Source: Leptasterias polaris | Lineage: Eukaryota; Echinodermata; Asteroidea; Forcipulatida; Asteriidae | NCBI GenBank assembly: GCA_037783415.1 | Contig: JAZGTN010000211.1 | Coordinates: forward strand, 124,001-188,000 | DNA length: 64,000 bases | Reading direction: 5' to 3' | Part shown: positions 58,108 through 64,000 of the stretch, one piece after another | Position numbering within the stretch: position 1 is the first letter of the stretch | Layout: the number at the start of each line of letters is the position of its first letter | Notes under the pieces: generated by a model | The model's database searches: none | Told to the model about the DNA's origin: nothing | The model's input: only the letters and a program-made list of their open reading frames with translations | Position numbers and translations under genes: made by a program

Positions 58108-58539
58108 GAGTGCGTTTTGGCGATCCCAACCAGAAACTGGTTTGAGGTTTGGTCATTGGTTGAGCGTTTTCGCGCGTTCGGTTGAACCGCGGTGACGCGG
58201 CTGTTCCGACCAAACCGTTACCGAGTTGTTGGATCGGTTAGGCTTGGTTTCAAGATGGCGGAATAAAAAACTATTGAAAAATTTCAATGAAATTCTTTAA
58301 AACATGAAATACCCTGAAGCAAAACAATTAAATAATGTTGATAAAATTACAAAGTTCCATTACTTGAAAATAAAATGAAGGTTGTATATTTTAAGAACAT
58401 GAATTTTCAAGAGATGTAGGCCTACCTACGTCACTATTTCTGGTTACCGAGCCGTTTTCGCGTAGCTCTCGGAAATTGTTTCGGTCAGTGAATTTTACGT
58501 CAGAAAGTTGTTCCTGGTCATGGTCGCCAAAACACGCTC
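58108..58539. mobile_element. Harbinger-like MITE, 432 bp, CTG target duplication
   Basis: Ends gagtgcgttttggcga and (reversed) gagcgtgttttggcgacc are inverted repeats. CTG flanks both sides (58105-58107, 58540-58542). Copy 1 of the duplication has the empty site caatctgtcgtaggcc at about 52005-52022. A three-base CWG duplication fits PIF/Harbinger. It carries an aagatggcgg word at 58252. Confidence 0.8.
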
Positions 58540-59533
58540 CTGTAGTACATGTAGGCCTATACCCATAATTTGTTGTCATGGATACTAATGTGGACACTGT
58601 CCCGAAACAGTACTTGAAAACTGCCTGTCAATGAACCGAGTTAGGCAGCTGTCCTCCAAGCCTCGGTTTGGACACAATGATTTTAAGGGAGATAAAGCTT
58701 ATAGATTTTTTTATTTTCTTTTCTTATTATGTCTTTTTAACATTCAGGAATCGCTCCGAATGTTGGCCTTTTTCAGGGTCACTATGAAGAAAAGCCACAC
58801 GTTCTTACCGCAATAAAACATGTAAAATTAAAAAATTCAGTTTTTGATATTTTTTCCCTTTACTTTAAGTCATAAATAAAGGTAGACTTCATTTTTTGGG
58901 AGTGGCGCGGGGGCCCGGGGGGGTGGGGGGGGGGGGGGGGTGGGAGTGAACCCAAGAGAAAAAACAGCCAAGGGCCTGATCTGTGTAGGCCGTTGTTAAC
59001 GTGAGCTAGACAGCAAGAATACGCGTAGAGATTTGTAACTGGTTTGGAGGTACTTAACAATGCAGTTGGCAACCGAACCATTATTTAGAAAGACCTCTAT
59101 AGAATGCAGTGCAGTTGAATCTCCTTAGTTTGAACCAACACCAGGTCAAAGGCTGACCCATAGGCTTACTGGTTGCATTACGGATTTGGAATTCTATAGA
59201 TTGACTACTGCATAACCATAACAACTGAAAACACACTAGCAGTATTACATAACTCTCAATGCATAGAACTGTAGATGTATCTTAGACATTCATTGTGGGA
59301 TTTCCAGTGAAATTCTTATAAGTTTACACATTGTTGTGACGGTCTCCAAGTTCCTAACAGTGGGCCTGCACGAAAAGTAATTTTACCTGAAACAATTTCA
59401 GGTAACGCAGATGTTTTCAAAGTCTCGGTTAAGACACATTAATAAAAGGATTAACAAAACTTCTACGGACTAAAAAATAATTCATTTCGAGCTTAAGCAA
59501 TCTTTTGCAACTTTACTCATTTTGTTTACTTAC

Positions 59534-59599
59534 CATTTTATTCAAAGAGTATATGGAGAGCAATCAACACGATCTTCCACTGAGACTTAATCGGGCCAT
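59534..59599 (-). pseudogene. signal-peptide-like first exon, copy B, nonsense
   Basis: Same as 52722-52787 with the donor kept, but codon 12 is TGA (TGG in copy A), so the frame stops after MARLSLSGRSC. Confidence 0.45.
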
Positions 59600-62500
59600 C
59601 TTTCATCAGTTTTTGTAATGTGTTCCTGTGTTCAATAACAAATAAAGACAAACAAAGATTCTAACGACAAAGCCTGACTAATTATTCCCTCAGACTTGGT
59701 TTAGATTAATTGAGTTCAACATACAGAAAAGAGACAATGGTAACGTGGTAACCAATAACAAGAACACGGAAAATATCCCTTATTTGAAACATCGATCTTT
59801 TGCACTCGCAAGTATGAACTTTCAAATCGAGGCTGAGAGGAAAAACCATGGCCCCATTATGCAGTGAAATGAGATTGATGCCTGAAGTGATGAATCGTCT
59901 CTAGAGATAGTTGACACCCATTAAAGAGTCGCCGTAAAATTGCCTTTTCCCCAAGATGGGACTTCACTGCCAATGGTTTATTAACTTGAGTCAAAGTATT
60001 ATTAATATTCTCTTTATCTTAAATGTCTTCATAAAACAGACTTGTATAACCAAAGACATAATTATAACACGTGTTGGGATCGTGTTCGGGAAAAATACAA
60101 GGAATGAATTACCAGTGATTTACAGAGGATACAAATTGTTACGTGCATCATGAGTTCTGCAAAAAGTATAGCATTAAATCAATAACTTAAATTCAAAATC
60201 ACATAGGTCTTTGTGGGATTCCGCCCTTTTCATGTTAAGAGCGCGCGCCAGAGAAAGCAGAGTGAGTGAGGGCGGTATGTCAAATTAACGGTGGCAGTCT
60301 CAATACGGTCTACCATAATGAACATCACGAGATTCAAATATTCAATTCGTACTTGTCAACGCATGGCTTAGTTTTTGCTAGCTTAAGTCTTGGTAACTAT
60401 TTTCTTAAGACCGCAGTAAATTTTTTTCTTAAGAACTTTCAAAAATTAGCTTTAGTTGATATGTCGGTAAATTGGAAATAATGTTATTGTCTGGGATAGC
60501 GTTCTAATCGGATTGAAAAACGCGGGACAACTTTGTGATTGATAACTCTTTAGATTAAGTACAGCATAACCATGCCAACCCGAAGCATCCTTTTACGCTT
60601 TACGTAGCCTAATTCTTATTTGCATATGTCCTGGAATTGTAAGTGTAAGTTAGCCAATCAATGTAGGATTCCGATGGTTTGAGGATAAATATTCTACTAA
60701 ACTTCAAAAATCTTTCGTTTGCAAAATTTGGTAACAGTCTTTTATTCACGGAACAGTATGTGAACAGTGATTAACTTTGAACCAAAATAGAGTTAGGCAA
60801 TTGTCCCTCCAGCCTCGGTTTGGATACATTATACTAGAAAGGAGAAAACTTCCATTATTCATGTTTGTTGGTCCCTTAAGAATAAATTCTGCCATTGTTA
60901 TGGACGATGACCAAACCGATCTATTGAAGTAGCATGTCATTCACAATGCATAGAGTTGAAGATTTTAGGTAACCATTCATTGCGGGATTCCGATGGTTTG
61001 GAGAGGATCCATGAAATGCTAAGTTTCAGCGGCCTTGATGCCCGTAAAGATTTGTCATGGTTCATAATGTGGACACGGTCACCAACAGATGAAACTGCCT
61101 ATCAATGAACCGAGTTAGGAAACTGTCCTCCCAGCCTCGGTTTGGATACCTTAATTTTAAGAGAGAAAAACCTTAAGTAGAAAACAATTGTCTAGCTTTC
61201 AGGAGTCGCTCAAAATGTTGACCCCTTTTTCAAGAAAAAATTGCGATCGCTAATTGCAATACAACAATGTTTTGTTTTCGTTTTTTCCCCAGGTTTTTTA
61301 AAAGCCCTTTTGCCTTTACTTCGGAGGGTTAACTTCCAAGCTCAATAGTGGCGGGGGGGGGGGGGGGGGGGGGACGGGGGACTGTACAAATACCGCTAAG
61401 GGCCTGGTTTGTGCAGGCAGTGTCATGAGCTATAAGCAACAACACGTATTGAGATGTGATTGAATTTCCTTTGTTTGTCGTTTGATGTCATCCACAATGA
61501 ACCAAGGGCCAAGGCATACCACATCATAGGCTTCTAACCCAACATAGGTTTGCTGGTTATAATACGGGTTTGAATTCCATAGAGTACCGCATAACCATGA
61601 CAACTAGAGCAATCTATTGTAGTATTATATAACTCTCAATGCATAGAATTGTAGATGTAAGGTAACCATTCAATGTGGGATTCCAATGGTTCGGGAAAGA
61701 CCAGTGAAATGCTAAGTTTCAGCAATCGTTAATCCTATGCATCCATAAAATGTTAGTTACGGTCCCTATGCGGACACGATCCCTAACAGCAAATGAAAGT
61801 GTCAATAACTTAAACTAAGTGTCAGACAATTTTTGTTTAAACCTCGGTTTTAAGAAATTTTTGTTAATAATAAAATTATATATTTAATTCTTTCGTCCTT
61901 TATATGTAACTTTAAAAGTAGTAGGCAGGTTTTATTTTTTTATTTTATTTTTTTGGTGGGGAGGTCATTCGAAACTCAAAAACACTCTACTTTGCATTTA
62001 TTGAAAACCATCGCATACGCGTACATCGCATACGCGTACATCGAATTTTTTTCTCTCTCCAGTTCTGTTGTATTTCACATTACAATTGACATGCAGATCT
62101 TTGTTAACGAAGAATACTGGCTTCCACATTCTATAGATTGAGTACTGCCTAACCATGACAACTGGGCCATCCATTGTAGTATTATATAACTCTCAATGCG
62201 TAGAATTGTAGATGTAAGGTAACCATTCATTGTGGATTCCAATGGTTCGGGAAAGACCAGTGAAATGCTAAAATTCAGCAACCTATAATCCTATGCGCCC
62301 ACAAATAATTGTTACGGTCCCTATGTGGATACGGTCCCTATGTGGATACGATACCTGACAGCAAATGAAAGTGTGAAGTGTCAATAACTGAACAAACTTA
62401 GTGTCAGGCAGTTTTTCTTCTATCCTCTTCTTTTAAAACATTCATTTATAATAATGAATTTTTATCTTAACAAATTTTTTGTAATTTTTTCTTTTACTTT

Positions 62501-63679
62501 GAAAGTTGTATGAAGGTTTTGTTCTTTCAGTGGGGGGGGGGGGGGGGGGGGGGGTCATTCGAAAACACTTTGCGTGCGTTTCATGGGAAACCATAGCTAG
62601 TATAGACGCGTACATCGATTTGTGTGTCTTCAGTTCTGTTGTATTTCACATTACAATTGACAAGCAGACCTTTGTTAACGAAGAATATAGGCTTCCAAAT
62701 TCTAAAGATTGAGTACTGCATAACCATGACAACAGGAGCCATCCATTGTAGTATTATATAACTCTCAATGCGTAGAATTGTAGATGAAAGGTAACCATTC
62801 ATTGTGGGATTCCAATGGTTCGGGAAAGACCAGTGAAATGCTAAGATTCAGCAACCTATAATCCTATGCGCTCACAAATGTTTGTTACGGTCCCTATGTG
62901 GATACGGTCCCTATATGAACACGATACCTCCCACCACATGAAAATAGTGCCAATAACTGAGGAAATTTTGCGTCAGGTGATGAACATTTGTTCCAATCTT
63001 GGTTTTGATACATTACAGTTTATCCTTTTCTTGACATTTTAATAAGAAGAAACGCTTAGGTATCGTCAATCATGAAGCAGTTATTTTTAAAAGTTGTATC
63101 AACTAACATTTTTCTCTTCAAAGGTCATAGGTAAAATGTATTGATGGAATTTGTTCTTTCCAGTGTGAGGGTCAAAATACCCAAGCCTGCCAGAGTACAT
63201 TTTCTTAGAGAAGATTTGTGTTACAATCGGCAAGCAGACCATTGTTAAAATCCAATACTTCACTTAATGCTATTCACGATGAATCAAGGCACACCAGTTC
63301 AAAGGCTGACCATAGATTTACTTGTTCCTGTACGATTACGGAATTCTATAGATTGAGTACTGCGTAACCATGACAACCCAAACCATCAATTGTATTATTA
63401 TATAATTCTTAATGCATAGCATTGTAGATGTAAGGTAACCATTCATTGTGGGATTCAGATTGCTTGGGAAGGATCAGTGATATGCAAGTTTCAGCCGTCT
63501 CTGATATGCGCCTATACACTGTCGTTACGGCCCATAAGCCACAGTCCCTAAACGCACATGAAAAGTGAACATCACTGAGGGAAAAACGGGTCAGGCAGTT
63601 GTTTTCCAAACCATTCAATTGACTAAAATATGTATTCCTTTCGAGCTTTCAAGAATCGTATAATAAAACGTTAAGTGTT

Positions 63680-63780
63680 TTTAACTTACCATTATCCATG
63701 AGTATCAACAGTAACCAACATGTCATTCTTCCACTGATGAGCCCTAATGAGGCCACCTTCCGTTATTCATTGCGGTGTTC
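63680..63780 (-). pseudogene. signal-peptide-like first exon, copy C, start changed
   Basis: A related segment with a gtaagtt donor at about 63690. The ATG position is GTG. The rest is open and hydrophobic (SGRMTCWLLLILMDN), so an internal ATG could serve. Diverged from copies A and B. Confidence 0.35.
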
Positions 63781-63793
63781 CTATCTGCAATAA

Positions 63794-63838
63794 CAATAAC
63801 ACATACGGATTAATAACAATAACACATACGGATTGTGG
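63794..63838 (+). repeat. ~22-bp direct duplication
   Basis: taacaataacacatacggat occurs twice in a row. Confidence 0.9.
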
Positions 63839-64000
63839 AGATATAATTATGGGCCAGACTAACTTCCCTTGTAGCCTCGCTTTGATTGATATGAGTTTTA
63901 GAGTAGAGAAACAACAAAATAGTGGTATTAGTTTCTAACTTTACGGTGGTATGGTTTTGTGCAGTAATTATAATAGTAAACTCACCGAGTTGAACTTGAA

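Larger units (their letters stand above)
56420..63100 (+). repeat. ~6.7-kb tandem duplication, copy 2
   Basis: Counterpart of 50335-56560. It contains a Harbinger-like insertion at 58108 absent from copy 1, and longer G tracts. Confidence 0.85.

Overview
This window is AT-rich, intron- and repeat-dominated eukaryotic DNA. The best-supported host gene fragment is one minus-strand exon of the mRNA capping enzyme (RNGTT) at 37916-38105. The rest is mostly tandem repeats, segmental duplications and transposable elements. A tRNA-derived SINE, CR1-like LINE tails, many TACATGTA and TAGGCCTA words, and dispersed 'gccaatttcatagtgctgctta'-type palindromes suggest a marine invertebrate deuterostome, most likely an echinoderm such as a sea star. 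That assignment is inference.

Layout. 0-5.2 kb: minisatellites, two foldbacks, and an exon-like segment with an inverted degenerate copy. 5.2-19.65 kb: an array of ~1.38-kb units, each carrying the same ~98-codon open segment, interrupted by a 6,082-bp GC-rich DIRS-type tyrosine-recombinase retrotransposon (10237-16318, minus strand). The element has gag, RT-RNase H-methyltransferase and tyrosine recombinase reading frames, split inverted repeats and an internal complementary region. Sibling array units preserve the empty site. 19.65-28.4 kb: a 190-bp tandem repeat, one candidate exon, a MULE-like foldback with a 9-bp target duplication, a Harbinger-like MITE and a 30-bp minisatellite. 28.9-31.5 kb: weak plus-strand exon candidates and a LINE 3' end. 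31.5-38.1 kb: MITEs, SINE remnants, a two-copy segmental duplication and the RNGTT exon. 40.0-45.8 kb: a very recent higher-order duplication (64-bp arrays alternating with two 1,865-bp blocks differing at one seen base). 46-48.6 kb: a 76-bp tandem repeat, two minus-strand exon candidates, a MITE and a SINE. 50.3-63.1 kb: an older ~6-7-kb tandem duplication built of diverged ~0.55-1 kb units with recurrent poly(G) tracts. It carries copies of a signal-peptide-like first exon and insertions present in one copy only.

Function. The retrotransposon frames would together make a particle protein, a cDNA-making polyprotein and an integrase-like recombinase. This copy has a frame break in RNase H and lacks one canonical catalytic arginine in the recombinase, so it looks dead. 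The host exon candidates cannot be assembled into full genes from this window. No prokaryotic genes, CRISPR arrays or rRNA were seen.
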